DNA of 64,000 nucleotides, from NCBI GenBank assembly GCA_015060695.1, contig SUYA01000011.1:1-64000 (forward strand), in the 5' to 3' direction. Positions within the stretch are counted from its first letter, which is position 1. Each line of letters starts with the position of its first letter. A program made the translations under genes and the position numbers. The notes under the pieces were generated by a model. That model searched no databases. It was not told the DNA's origin and saw nothing but the letters and a program-made list of their open reading frames with translations. This document shows, one piece after another, positions 1-7,579 of the stretch. Source of the stretch: Mediterranea massiliensis (GTDB taxonomy: Bacteria > Bacteroidota > Bacteroidia > Bacteroidales > Bacteroidaceae).

Positions 1-815
1 ATGCTAATGGAGGGGATGCAGTAGAGGTAAATCACTACTACCCATTCGGCAGTCTGTTCTCCACAAGCACCAATGTTCAGCCATACAAATACAACGGCAA
101 GGAGTTAGACACCAAGAAGGGCTTGAATTGGTATGACTATGGGGCAAGGCATTATGATGCAGTTCTCGGCAGATTTACTACGGTTGACCCGTTGGCAGAG
201 AAGTATTATCCTACAAGTATCTATGCGTATTGTATTAATAATCCTGTCAGATATATTGATCCTGATGGACGTAAAATTGTTATTGGTAGTTGGTGGGGAC
301 GTTTTTTAGCTTTTATGGGTGTAGATAATTATGAATCAAAAGTTCAAAAAGACATTGCGCAATTGAAAAAAGACAATGTTGATGTTGCAAAAATGATAGA
401 TCGATTAGAAAGATCGGATTTTATTATAGAAATTGGACCAATTTCAGCCTCAAGACTAAATGAAGGTAAAACAGGGAATTCCATTTCCCCCAATAATCCC
501 GATCTTACAATTAAACAAGGCAGTAGGATTGAATATAATCCAAACAATAGTAAAACGCAAACAGGTCGTAATAGAACTCCACGAGTTGGACTTGCTCACG
601 AATTAGGACATGCTGACGATTTAATTCAAGGAAAAGGAGTTAATTTTGATTCAAAGAAAGCTAATAAAGGCAATCTCGAAGAACAACAGAAAGGCATTGA
701 AAATGAAAGGAATGCCATTGAAATGGAAAATAAAGTGAGTGTAAAGTTAAACGAAAGCATTAGAAATGCTGATGAATATTATGATAAATTAAACCAATCA
801 TTAGATTTTAAATAA
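1..815 (+). CDS. RHS core end with zinc-metallopeptidase-like toxin tip (5' partial)
   Basis: The reading frame is open from base 3, so the gene starts left of the window. The first part is the conserved RHS core end (DYGARHYDAVLGRF, then the DPDG motif at 258-269). About 180 residues of unique tip follow. The tip carries HELGH at 597-611, followed by an acidic stretch with EE and an ENERNA motif, the general layout of NleD-like (M91) zinc peptidases; that family match is tentative. The tip is clearly more AT-rich than the core. The stop is one base before the partner gene at 817. The likely role is the C-terminal toxin of a contact-dependent or secreted RHS effector. Without its upstream part, expression cannot be judged. 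Confidence 0.82.
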   Translation, partial: ANGGDAVEVNHYYPFGSLFSTSTNVQPYKYNGKELDTKKGLNWYDYGARHYDAVLGRFTTVDPLAEKYYPTSIYAYCINNPVRYIDPDGRKIVIGSWWGRFLAFMGVDNYESKVQKDIAQLKKDNVDVAKMIDRLERSDFIIEIGPISASRLNEGKTGNSISPNNPDLTIKQGSRIEYNPNNSKTQTGRNRTPRVGLAHELGHADDLIQGKGVNFDSKKANKGNLEEQQKGIENERNAIEMENKVSVKLNESIRNADEYYDKLNQSLDFK

Positions 816-816
816 T

Positions 817-1365
817 ATGAGGAATCTGTTATTATTCTATCTTATTCTTATATATACCTCATGCATTAGTAATAAGAATCAATTGAAGGAAATTATATTA
901 AATGATGATTATTGGTACTATGAACCCGTTTATTTTCCACTACATTTAACATTATATGGTGAGTTGGAAAAAGATACAATTCATGTTATGACATCAGCAA
1001 GTGGTTTATATCAGGAAGTGGGCGTAAGGATTATACCATTTAAAATATTCCCTCAATTATTATATAACGAGATTATAGATAATGAGGGGTATATAAATGT
1101 AAATAAAGATATTTTTGAATGGTATAAAAAACATGCAATGATTAAGAATAACGAAAAAGTGGATTCTATTTATGCAATAAAAGGGATATCTGGATTATTA
1201 GAGTATGCAATAGATGAAAATGGACGATTGGTAAAATTTGGAGAAGAGAGCATATATATTATGTATTTATGTTTTCAACATAACATTTTATTTTACAGTT
1301 CATATTATGACCCTTGGATATATATTATATCTAAAAATATAAATAATATTATTGATGTTCAATGA
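817..1365 (+). CDS. Putative immunity lipoprotein for RHS tip 1
   Basis: A 182-residue protein of unknown family. It begins with a hydrophobic signal ending in a lipobox-like YTSC (Cys near residue 16), so it is probably an envelope lipoprotein. The body is rich in Tyr, Ile and Asn and shows no catalytic motif I recognise. It starts one base after the tip stop, which is the usual place for an RHS immunity gene. Export of the partner suggests that the cognate peptidase acts in the periplasm or envelope. Function is inferred from position only. Confidence 0.68.
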   Translation: MRNLLLFYLILIYTSCISNKNQLKEIILNDDYWYYEPVYFPLHLTLYGELEKDTIHVMTSASGLYQEVGVRIIPFKIFPQLLYNEIIDNEGYINVNKDIFEWYKKHAMIKNNEKVDSIYAIKGISGLLEYAIDENGRLVKFGEESIYIMYLCFQHNILFYSSYYDPWIYIISKNINNIIDVQ

Positions 1366-1457
1366 TAAAGATTTAGTTGAAAATATAGTGCTCGGCTACC
1401 ATAAACAGTGGTCGAGCAGATAAATTCAACTTTTAACTGCAATTATCCTTATATAAG

Positions 1458-1489
1458 AAACTCCTTGGCAAAATGTCAGGGAGTTTTTT
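1458..1489 (+). terminator. Intrinsic terminator ending RHS cassette 1
   Basis: AAACTCC pairs with GGAGTTT, with a TGGCA/TGTCA inner stem (one G-T pair), followed by a T run. A second hairpin (TGCTCG...CGAGCA, 1389-1418) lies just before it. Confidence 0.75.
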
Positions 1490-1587
1490 ATTCTGTATCC
1501 TTGAGTGCGCAGAGCACTTTCCAGAACTACATCCACACACTACTATGACCAGCGAGGACGGGTGACAAGAACGGAAACATCACGGCC

Positions 1588-2913
1588 TTGCAACGTTATG
1601 GAAACGGATTGATTGACAACCTGACTTATACGTTGAACGGTTATCTGCTGACGAAAGTGGAGGATGCTACGGGGAATGCAGCCGGATTTTCCAACGGAGC
1701 AAGTACAAGTAACGAATATACTTACGACGTAAACGGTAATTTAACAAAAGATAGCAATAAAGGTATTGCAAGTATCAGCTATAATTCATTAAATTTGCCA
1801 TCGGTAGTTACGTTCAGTGACGGCAGCACCATTACTTACTTGTACACGGCTGACGGCAGAAAGCTAAGAACAACGCATGTGATTAATGGAACCACCACCA
1901 CGACGGACTACTGCGGAAATGTGATCTATGAAGGTACTACACCCAAGAAGTTGTTGACGGATGAGGGGTATGTGGATTTAACCACCGCTACACCAACCTA
2001 CTATTATTACCTGAAAGACCATCAAGGCAATAATCGAGTGGTTATTAATGCTGATGAAGGGGATGCAGTAGAGGTAAATCACTACTACCCATTTGGTGGT
2101 TTGTTCTCTACATCGACCAATGTTCAGCCATATAAGTACAACGGCAAAGAACTCGACACCAAGAAGGGCTTGAACTGGTATGACTACGGAGCAAGGCATT
2201 ATGATGCAGTGTTGGGAAGATTCACTACCCAAGACAGATTTGCAGAAAAATATTCTCCATTATCGCCTTATCAGTATGGAGCGAATAGTCCGATAAATGT
2301 TGTTGATATTAATGGTGATAGTTTAAAAATACTATCTTCAGATTTAATAACTGCCATATATCATGGTTTGAAAGATGGAAATAAAATACAAATGAAGTTT
2401 AGCAATGGCATTTTAGATCCTACTTCTATAAAAGATCATATTAAAAACTCTGATGATTTGTTTTTGAAGGATTTATATGAAATTGCAAGTAGTTCCCAAA
2501 TGGTAGAAATGTATCTTGATTCTAAAAATACTTATTTGTTAAATGGTATAAAACAATCTGAATATTTCTCAGCACCATACGATGACAATGATGATTTATT
2601 AACAGATAAAGTGAAGATGGATTTAAGATCAATGGGTATTCCTGTTGGTAAACATGTTAATGGGAATTTAGGGCAGACATTAGTTCCAAATTTATTATTA
2701 CCTTCTGGGAAGAACTCTACCAATAATAATGTTCAGATTATTATAAACAGTAAAGGAAATTTAAATCATAGAACTATTGGAATTGCACATGAGTTTGGGC
2801 ATGTTATATTATATTTAAGGAACCAACCATTTAGTCATGGACAACCAGGTGTAAATTCATTTATAGATAAGCGCTCATCAATAATGTCAAAAAGATTAGG
2901 ATATGAATACTAG
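1588..2913 (+). CDS. RHS core fragment with HEFGH metallopeptidase-like tip (cassette 2)
   Basis: The RHS core part covers about 235 residues of YD-repeat-like sequence and ends at the variant DING motif (2305-2316). The roughly 200-residue tip ends with an HEFGH zinc-binding motif at 2788-2802 and a short basic tail. There is no good start codon: the frame runs back to a TGA at about 1563-1565 that was created at the junction, where GGGTATGACAAG of cassette 3 has become GGGTGACAAG. TTG at 1588 is only nominal. It is probably a silent donor of a tip rather than an independently translated gene. The 3' end overlaps the partner gene by 11 bases. Confidence 0.75.
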   Translation: MQRYGNGLIDNLTYTLNGYLLTKVEDATGNAAGFSNGASTSNEYTYDVNGNLTKDSNKGIASISYNSLNLPSVVTFSDGSTITYLYTADGRKLRTTHVINGTTTTTDYCGNVIYEGTTPKKLLTDEGYVDLTTATPTYYYYLKDHQGNNRVVINADEGDAVEVNHYYPFGGLFSTSTNVQPYKYNGKELDTKKGLNWYDYGARHYDAVLGRFTTQDRFAEKYSPLSPYQYGANSPINVVDINGDSLKILSSDLITAIYHGLKDGNKIQMKFSNGILDPTSIKDHIKNSDDLFLKDLYEIASSSQMVEMYLDSKNTYLLNGIKQSEYFSAPYDDNDDLLTDKVKMDLRSMGIPVGKHVNGNLGQTLVPNLLLPSGKNSTNNNVQIIINSKGNLNHRTIGIAHEFGHVILYLRNQPFSHGQPGVNSFIDKRSSIMSKRLGYEY

Positions 2914-3460
2914 AATAGTACTTGTAGTTGTGATATCGTTTTTTCCAATTACTTTCATTTTTGCTCAAAATAGAATTATAGAAGAAACTACTATAATATC
3001 AGGTCAAGATACTCCTTATTTAAGAATTAGAAAGGAAGTTACGCATTTTGATGTCTCCAATCAACGCCCAATATTTAAAATAATTACCGATTCCATTGTT
3101 GACGGTATTACAAATACTAATCGTTATTATAGATATATGGGAAAAGATTATGAAGTATTTCCACATGTCTCGTTTAGAGAAGGATATGATACACTTCAAG
3201 AGTATTTTAGCCAGTATTTTTGGGAGAAATATTCTGGAAATGAAATCAATGCGTCATGTATATATGTCATATTATTTAATGATAAATTAAAAATAAATGA
3301 TATAAGCATTATTATACGTAGTGGATATAATAATTCCCATTTTGACTATGATAAATTAATAAAAGATTTTTTATATTCTACTGAAGGGAAATGGGAAATC
3401 ACACAAGAATCTCAACACAGCAAATGGTATTATGTAGTAGGAAGAGTTTTTATTAGATAA
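2903..3460 (+). CDS. Putative exported immunity protein for RHS tip 2
   Basis: A 185-residue protein with a clear N-terminal signal peptide (basic start, hydrophobic core, likely cleavage after FAQ near residue 22). No lipobox is seen, so it is probably periplasmic and soluble. The body is beta-rich in look and I recognise no domain. The start overlaps the end of the tip gene in another frame, so the pair is translationally coupled. The cassette position points to immunity against the HEFGH tip; this is inference. Confidence 0.66.
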   Translation: MNTRIVLVVVISFFPITFIFAQNRIIEETTIISGQDTPYLRIRKEVTHFDVSNQRPIFKIITDSIVDGITNTNRYYRYMGKDYEVFPHVSFREGYDTLQEYFSQYFWEKYSGNEINASCIYVILFNDKLKINDISIIIRSGYNNSHFDYDKLIKDFLYSTEGKWEITQESQHSKWYYVVGRVFIR

Positions 3461-3493
3461 TAAAAACATTATAATATACATTTTTTAATTGAT

Positions 3494-3532
3494 ACTCCTT
3501 GCTTGTTATTTATTAACAGCAAGGAGTTTTTT
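3494..3532 (+). terminator. Intrinsic terminator ending RHS cassette 2
   Basis: ACTCCTTGC(T)TGTTA pairs with TAACAGCAAGGAGT with a one-base bulge and a short AT loop, followed by TTTTTTA. Confidence 0.82.
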
Positions 3533-3576
3533 ATAACATTTAATTAGAAGAATAAATAGTCTACTATGCCTACAAT

Positions 3577-5136
3577 GTGCGGGGATGGTTGACAAACATC
3601 ACCAACGATAAGTTTACACAGTCCTTGACTTACAACAACGGCACTACGGGCTTTAACGGTAACATTACGGCAATGAGCTGGATGGCCGGCAATCAGAGTC
3701 ACAGTTACAGCTTTGCTTACGACGGGGTGAACCGTATGACGGATGCCACACACGGAACGGGTGCTTTCACCGAGAAGGTGACAGGGTATGACAAGAACGG
3801 AAACATCACGGCCTTGCAACGTTATGGAAACGGATTGATTGACAACCTGACTTATACGTTGAACGGAAATCAGCTGACGAAAGTGGAGGATGCTACGGGG
3901 AATGCAGCCGGATTTTCCAACGGAGCAAGTACAAGTAACGAATATACTTACGATACAAACGGTAATTTAACAAAAGATAGCAATAAAGGTATTGCAAGTA
4001 TCAGCTATAATTCATTAAATTTGCCATCGGTAGTTACGTTCAGTGACGGCAGTACCATTACTTACCTGTACACGGCTGACGGCAGAAAGCTAAGAACAAC
4101 GCATGTGATTAATGGAACCACCACCACGACGGACTACTGCGGAAATGTGATCTATGAAGGTACTACACCCAAGAAGTTGTTGACGGATGAGGGGTATGTG
4201 GATTTAACCACCGCTACACCAACTTATTACTACTACTTGAAAGACCATCAAGGTAATAACCGAGTGGTTATCAATGCTGATGGAGGGGATGCAGTAGAGG
4301 TAAATCACTACTACCCGTTCGGCAGTCTGTTCTCCACAAGCACCAATGTTCAGCCATATAAGTACAACGGCAAAGAACTCGACACCAAGAAGGGCTTGAA
4401 TTGGTATGACTATGGAGCAAGGCATTATGATGCAACGCTGGGAAGATTCACTACGATTGACCCGCTGGCGGAGGATATGGCGATTTGGAGTCCGTATGGA
4501 TATTGTTATGATAATCCGATGATGTTCATTGACCCTGATGGAAAGAGAGGAAGACCGACTCAAAGACCTATTAGAAGAGGATTAAGAAATGGTGGAAGAC
4601 CTAATCCGTATGCGTTTTATCCGGGAGGATTTAGGCCATATTCTCGAATATCAACAACTTCTATTTCATACAATGGTACAGGATTAAAGGAAAAAATAGC
4701 ATTGGGAAAACAAAAATATATTGAAGATATTACTGTTGGAAGTAATACTATTCAAACGAATAGAGGAAATGAAAATAGTATTTATATAGCAGGTTTTATT
4801 GGATTATATGAAAATAATAAAGAATATACGGACCGTCTTTTAGAAATGTCAACCACAACATTTTATCAAGAAAATGGAGTGGTAACAAAAAAAAGAAATA
4901 TCGTAATATTAGATAAAGAATTGGCTAAAGCACAAGCTATTTATGAAAAAAAATATAATGAAATAAGTAAGCAATTAGGAGATGATTTGACCTTAATAGA
5001 AAAAGGGAATATTATCACTGATAAAATTGGTTTTTCTCCTTTAAATATAATCATGATGGATATGATTATAAATAGAGATGATTATGAAAGCACTAGAAAA
5101 GAAAAAATTCTACCTGAATTTAGACAAGGATATTAA
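3577..5136 (+). CDS. RHS core fragment with tip of unknown type (cassette 3)
   Basis: This is the longest RHS core copy in the window. The frame opens at 3556 with a YYAYNVRGWLTNI segment typical of Bacteroidetes RHS proteins and continues through DYGARHYDATLGRF to DPDG at 4531-4542. GTG at 3577 is a nominal start, since the real reading frame has lost its 5' part. The tip of about 195 residues begins with an Arg/Pro/Gly-rich linker and ends with FRQGY. I see no HExxH and no nuclease motif, so its activity is unknown. The small partner gene follows two bases after the stop. Confidence 0.74.
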   Translation: MRGWLTNITNDKFTQSLTYNNGTTGFNGNITAMSWMAGNQSHSYSFAYDGVNRMTDATHGTGAFTEKVTGYDKNGNITALQRYGNGLIDNLTYTLNGNQLTKVEDATGNAAGFSNGASTSNEYTYDTNGNLTKDSNKGIASISYNSLNLPSVVTFSDGSTITYLYTADGRKLRTTHVINGTTTTTDYCGNVIYEGTTPKKLLTDEGYVDLTTATPTYYYYLKDHQGNNRVVINADGGDAVEVNHYYPFGSLFSTSTNVQPYKYNGKELDTKKGLNWYDYGARHYDATLGRFTTIDPLAEDMAIWSPYGYCYDNPMMFIDPDGKRGRPTQRPIRRGLRNGGRPNPYAFYPGGFRPYSRISTTSISYNGTGLKEKIALGKQKYIEDITVGSNTIQTNRGNENSIYIAGFIGLYENNKEYTDRLLEMSTTTFYQENGVVTKKRNIVILDKELAKAQAIYEKKYNEISKQLGDDLTLIEKGNIITDKIGFSPLNIIMMDMIINRDDYESTRKEKILPEFRQGY

Positions 5137-5138
5137 CG

Positions 5139-5384
5139 ATGAAAAAAAGGAAAAAACATTATACCACAAAGCATACTCATATTCATAATAAAAAGCGTAA
5201 ATTAGAAAATGGATATTGGACTCCTAAAAAAACTCGTAAAGAAAAATTATACGAGCATATAATAGGTTGGAGTGTTATAATATGTATATTGATACATATA
5301 TTATTAAAAGCATGTAATAACAACATTGTTGGTTATGATTATTTTCCAAATATTCCTTATGAATGGATAGAAAAACTTAGATGA
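5139..5384 (+). CDS. Small membrane protein, putative immunity for RHS tip 3
   Basis: An 81-residue protein. The first 36 residues are strongly basic (Lys, Arg, His, Thr) and are followed by one hydrophobic helix (about residues 41-60, ending KACNN) and a short polar tail. The expected topology is basic end inside and C-terminus in the periplasm. It starts two bases after the tip stop. The membrane placement suits an inhibitor of a toxin acting at or across the inner membrane. The role is inferred from position only. Confidence 0.6.
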   Translation: MKKRKKHYTTKHTHIHNKKRKLENGYWTPKKTRKEKLYEHIIGWSVIICILIHILLKACNNNIVGYDYFPNIPYEWIEKLR

Positions 5385-5408
5385 TTTTTCTTTCTATTTT
5401 ATATCACT

Positions 5409-5456
5409 CAAATCCCTATCACTGTTAGTAAATCAGTTGATAGGGATTTGTTTTTA
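5409..5456 (+). terminator. Intrinsic terminator ending cassette 3, duplicated at 7417
   Basis: AAATCCCTATCA (5410-5421) pairs perfectly with TGATAGGGATTT (5438-5449). The stem extends inward through CTG/CAGT with a bulge and is followed by GTTTTTAT. An almost identical copy lies at 7417-7463, and both are followed directly by the same RHS core point. Confidence 0.88.
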
Positions 5457-5460
5457 TGTC

Positions 5461-5675
5461 ACAGCCTTGCAACGTTATGGAAACGGATTGATTGACAACC
5501 TGACTTATACGTTGAACGGAAATCAGCTGACGAAAGTGGAGGATGCTACGGGGAATGCAGCCGGATTTAGTAACGGAGCAAGTACAAGTAATGAATATAC
5601 TTACGATGCAAACGGTAATTTAACAAAAGATAGCAATAAAGGTATTGCAAGTATCAGCTATAATTCATTAAATTT
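5461..5675 (+). pseudogene. RHS core fragment, 5' part of cassette 4
   Basis: The DNA is nearly identical to cassette 3 from the ALQRYGNGL segment on. It begins directly after the terminator of cassette 3 and is cut at 5675 by a 75-bp insertion that brings an in-frame TAA at 5701-5703. There is no convincing start codon. It is a remnant joined in phase with the RHS sequence resuming at 5751. Confidence 0.8.
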
Positions 5676-5750
5676 CGATAAGATAGGCTGCGGTTCGGGA
5701 TAAAAAACAAATGAATTTATTTTGTTCTCCTCTCACCTTGCACTATCTTT
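5676..5750 (+). mobile_element. 75-bp insertion in RHS core, small dispersed element with promoter
   Basis: Cassettes 2 and 3 read AAATTTGCCATCGG here without a break. In cassette 4, 75 bases separate AAATTT from GCCATCGG, with TTT possibly duplicated. The insert has short inverted ends (AAGATAG near the left, CTATCTT at the right) and a CGGTTCGGGATAAAAAAC segment. From memory this resembles a short sequence often scattered between genes in Bacteroides and Prevotella genomes. Its length is a multiple of three, so the phase is kept, but it carries an in-frame stop. Confidence 0.7.
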
Positions 5751-5751
5751 G
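5721..5751 (+). promoter_or_regulatory. Bacteroidetes-type promoter inside the inserted element
   Basis: TTTG at 5721-5724, 19 bases, then TATCTTTG at 5744-5751. This matches the -33/-7 consensus fully. Transcription would begin near 5758, inside the RHS core of cassette 4, and could express its tip region and immunity gene. Confidence 0.6.
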
Positions 5752-6870
5752 CCATCGGTAGTTACGTTCAGTGACGGCAGCACCATAACTTACCTGTACA
5801 CGGCTGACGGCAGAAAGCTAAGAACAACGCATGTAATTAATGGAACCACCACCACAACGGACTACTGCGGAAATGTGATCTATGAAGGTACTACACCCAA
5901 GAAGTTGTTGACGGATGAGGGGTATGTGGATTTAACCACCGCTACACCAACCTACTATTATTACTTGAAAGACCATCAAGGCAATAACCGAGTGGTTATT
6001 AATGCTAATGGAGGGGATGCAGTAGAGGTAAATCACTACTACCCATTTGGCAGTCTCTTCTCCACAAGCACCAATGTTCAGCCATACAAATACAACGGCA
6101 AAGAACTCGACACCAAGAAGGGCTTGAATTGGTATGACTATGGAGCAAGGCATTATGATGCAGTTCTCGGCAGATGGCATGTAGTTGACCCGTTGGGCGA
6201 TAAACATCACAATTTGTCTCCTTACAACTATTGCTTGAACAATCCGTTGAAGTTTATTGATCCAAATGGTAAAGATGCAGTTGTAACTATTAAAGGAAAT
6301 AATATTACCATCAGTGCAAATATTTATATTTATGGCAAAGAGGCAACCCATCAATTGGCCAAGATATACCAAGATGATATTATGAACAATTGGGGTAGCA
6401 TGAAAACTTATGAGTATGAAGGTAAAACTTACAACTTGACATGGGACGTTAATGTAAATGCCATAGGAGAAAATAGGAAGCATGATTATAATGGAAAGAA
6501 TAACTATTTAAGAATACGTCACGGAAGAAATTCAGGAATTGTAGAAATGAATAAAGGTTATATACGTCCTAGTGGTCGTAATGGAATGACTTTAGAAGAA
6601 GACAATCCTATGTCTCATGAATTTGGGCACATACTTGGTTTAATAGATCGCTATAAAGCAAATAATGAACCTATTTCATCTGATTGGGAAGGTAATGTGA
6701 TGGCAGAAGAAGCTGGTAAAGGAAAAGTGGAAACAAAAAATTTGGATTCATTCTTACCGATGGCTATTGAAACTTATAAGAGTAATAATGCGACCAATCT
6801 TTGGAATCAAATTCTGAATAAGATATTTGGATATGATTTTTATTTAAACCAAAAAAATAGAGAGCAATGA
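5722..6870 (+). CDS. RHS core fragment with metzincin-like tip (cassette 4)
   Basis: The RHS core resumes at 5751 after the insertion and runs through DYGARHYDAVLGRW to DPNG at 6259-6270. The tip (about 200 residues) carries an HEFGHILGLID motif at 6616-6648. This fits HExxHxxGxxD, the zinc site of metzincin/snapalysin-like peptidases, and a downstream NVMAEE could be a Met-turn. The nominal TTG start at 5722 lies in the insertion and no ATG follows until deep in the tip, so translation as it stands is doubtful. The stop overlaps the immunity gene start as ATGA. Confidence 0.72.
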   Translation: MFSSHLALSLPSVVTFSDGSTITYLYTADGRKLRTTHVINGTTTTTDYCGNVIYEGTTPKKLLTDEGYVDLTTATPTYYYYLKDHQGNNRVVINANGGDAVEVNHYYPFGSLFSTSTNVQPYKYNGKELDTKKGLNWYDYGARHYDAVLGRWHVVDPLGDKHHNLSPYNYCLNNPLKFIDPNGKDAVVTIKGNNITISANIYIYGKEATHQLAKIYQDDIMNNWGSMKTYEYEGKTYNLTWDVNVNAIGENRKHDYNGKNNYLRIRHGRNSGIVEMNKGYIRPSGRNGMTLEEDNPMSHEFGHILGLIDRYKANNEPISSDWEGNVMAEEAGKGKVETKNLDSFLPMAIETYKSNNATNLWNQILNKIFGYDFYLNQKNREQ

Positions 6871-7397
6871 TAATGAAGTTATTCATATTAAGTATATTAA
6901 CTACTTTATGTTTTTCTTGTCAGCAAAAACAAAAAATGAGTAGAGTTGAAAATCTGGTTCAACAATATTTTTTAGGCCCAATGGATTCTATTATTCCTTT
7001 AGCCAATGGGATTAATCCATATTCATTGATTGTAGATTATTGTTCCTTACATCCAATTGATTCTACCAAATCGTATAGAGAGGATGAGCCATATGCTCCA
7101 TATGAATATTATGGATTGAATGGAAAAACATTAGAAGAAATTATTGAAATGTATGGTGAACCTAGTATTGATATGTTGAATTGGGTATATACACGTAATG
7201 TGTTTTGGAGTGATGGTCGAGAAAAACCATTACATTCGATACTTCAGAATATAAAATTCCCTGTACCTATTTATGAAAATTCTTGGTTTCCGTATAAAAA
7301 TTCTGATATAATGTTAACTCTCTATTTTATTCAAGACGAAGAAAATTTCAGAGTGATTTATGGTAATAAAATTGAATATAGTAAAATGATGGAGTAA
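6867..7397 (+). CDS. Putative immunity lipoprotein for RHS tip 4
   Basis: A 176-residue protein. Its signal sequence ends in the lipobox-like CFSC, with the acceptor Cys at about residue 18. Start codons at 6867 (ATGA overlap with the tip stop) and 6873 are both possible; the second gives the tidier signal (MKLFILSILTT). The mature part has many Pro, Tyr and acidic residues and no domain I recognise. Its position and lipoprotein signal suggest protection of the envelope from the adjacent metzincin-like tip. Confidence 0.68.
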   Translation: MIMKLFILSILTTLCFSCQQKQKMSRVENLVQQYFLGPMDSIIPLANGINPYSLIVDYCSLHPIDSTKSYREDEPYAPYEYYGLNGKTLEEIIEMYGEPSIDMLNWVYTRNVFWSDGREKPLHSILQNIKFPVPIYENSWFPYKNSDIMLTLYFIQDEENFRVIYGNKIEYSKMME

Positions 7398-7416
7398 CAT
7401 TTTCTATGCGATAGTA

Positions 7417-7463
7417 CAAATCCCTATCACTGTTAGTAAATCAGTTGATAGGGATTTGTTTTT
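7417..7463 (+). terminator. Intrinsic terminator ending cassette 4 (copy of 5409)
   Basis: The same hairpin as at 5409: AAATCCCTATCA (7418-7429) with TGATAGGGATTT (7446-7457), then GTTTTTAT. Only a few bases differ between the two copies. Confidence 0.88.
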
Positions 7464-7465
7464 AT

Positions 7466-7576
7466 ATCACGGCCTTGCAACGTTATGGAAACGGATTGAT
7501 TGACAACCTGACTTATACGTTGAACGGAAATCAGCTGACGAAAGTGGAGGATACTGCGGAAATGTGATCTATGAAG
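7466..7576 (+). pseudogene. Deleted RHS core remnant at the end of the array
   Basis: It starts at the same RHS point as cassette 4 and matches to GTGGAGGAT (about 7551). It then jumps to ACTGCGGAAATGTGATC and ends at 7576. Compared with cassette 3 about 244 bases are missing. It has no tip and no immunity gene and stops three bases short of the katA stop codon on the other strand. Confidence 0.82.
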
Positions 7577-7579
7577 AAC

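Larger units (their letters stand above)
1..7576 (+). repeat. Tandem array of displaced RHS tip cassettes
   Basis: Five copies of the 3' end of an RHS core gene lie head to tail. They start before base 1 and near 1570, 3559, 5461 and 7466. The copies are almost identical at the DNA level through the stretch encoding DYGARHYDA, then each turns into a different AT-rich tip followed by a small partner gene and a hairpin terminator. The last copy has no tip. RHS families are known to keep silent toxin-immunity modules downstream of a full-length gene; the full-length gene is not in this window and may lie to the left. That the array is a reservoir for tip swapping by recombination is inference. 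Confidence 0.88.

Noticed and set aside
3544..4563. Minus-strand open frames in the RHS core repeats
   Set aside because: They recur at each core copy only because the DNA is repeated; shadows of the RHS frame.
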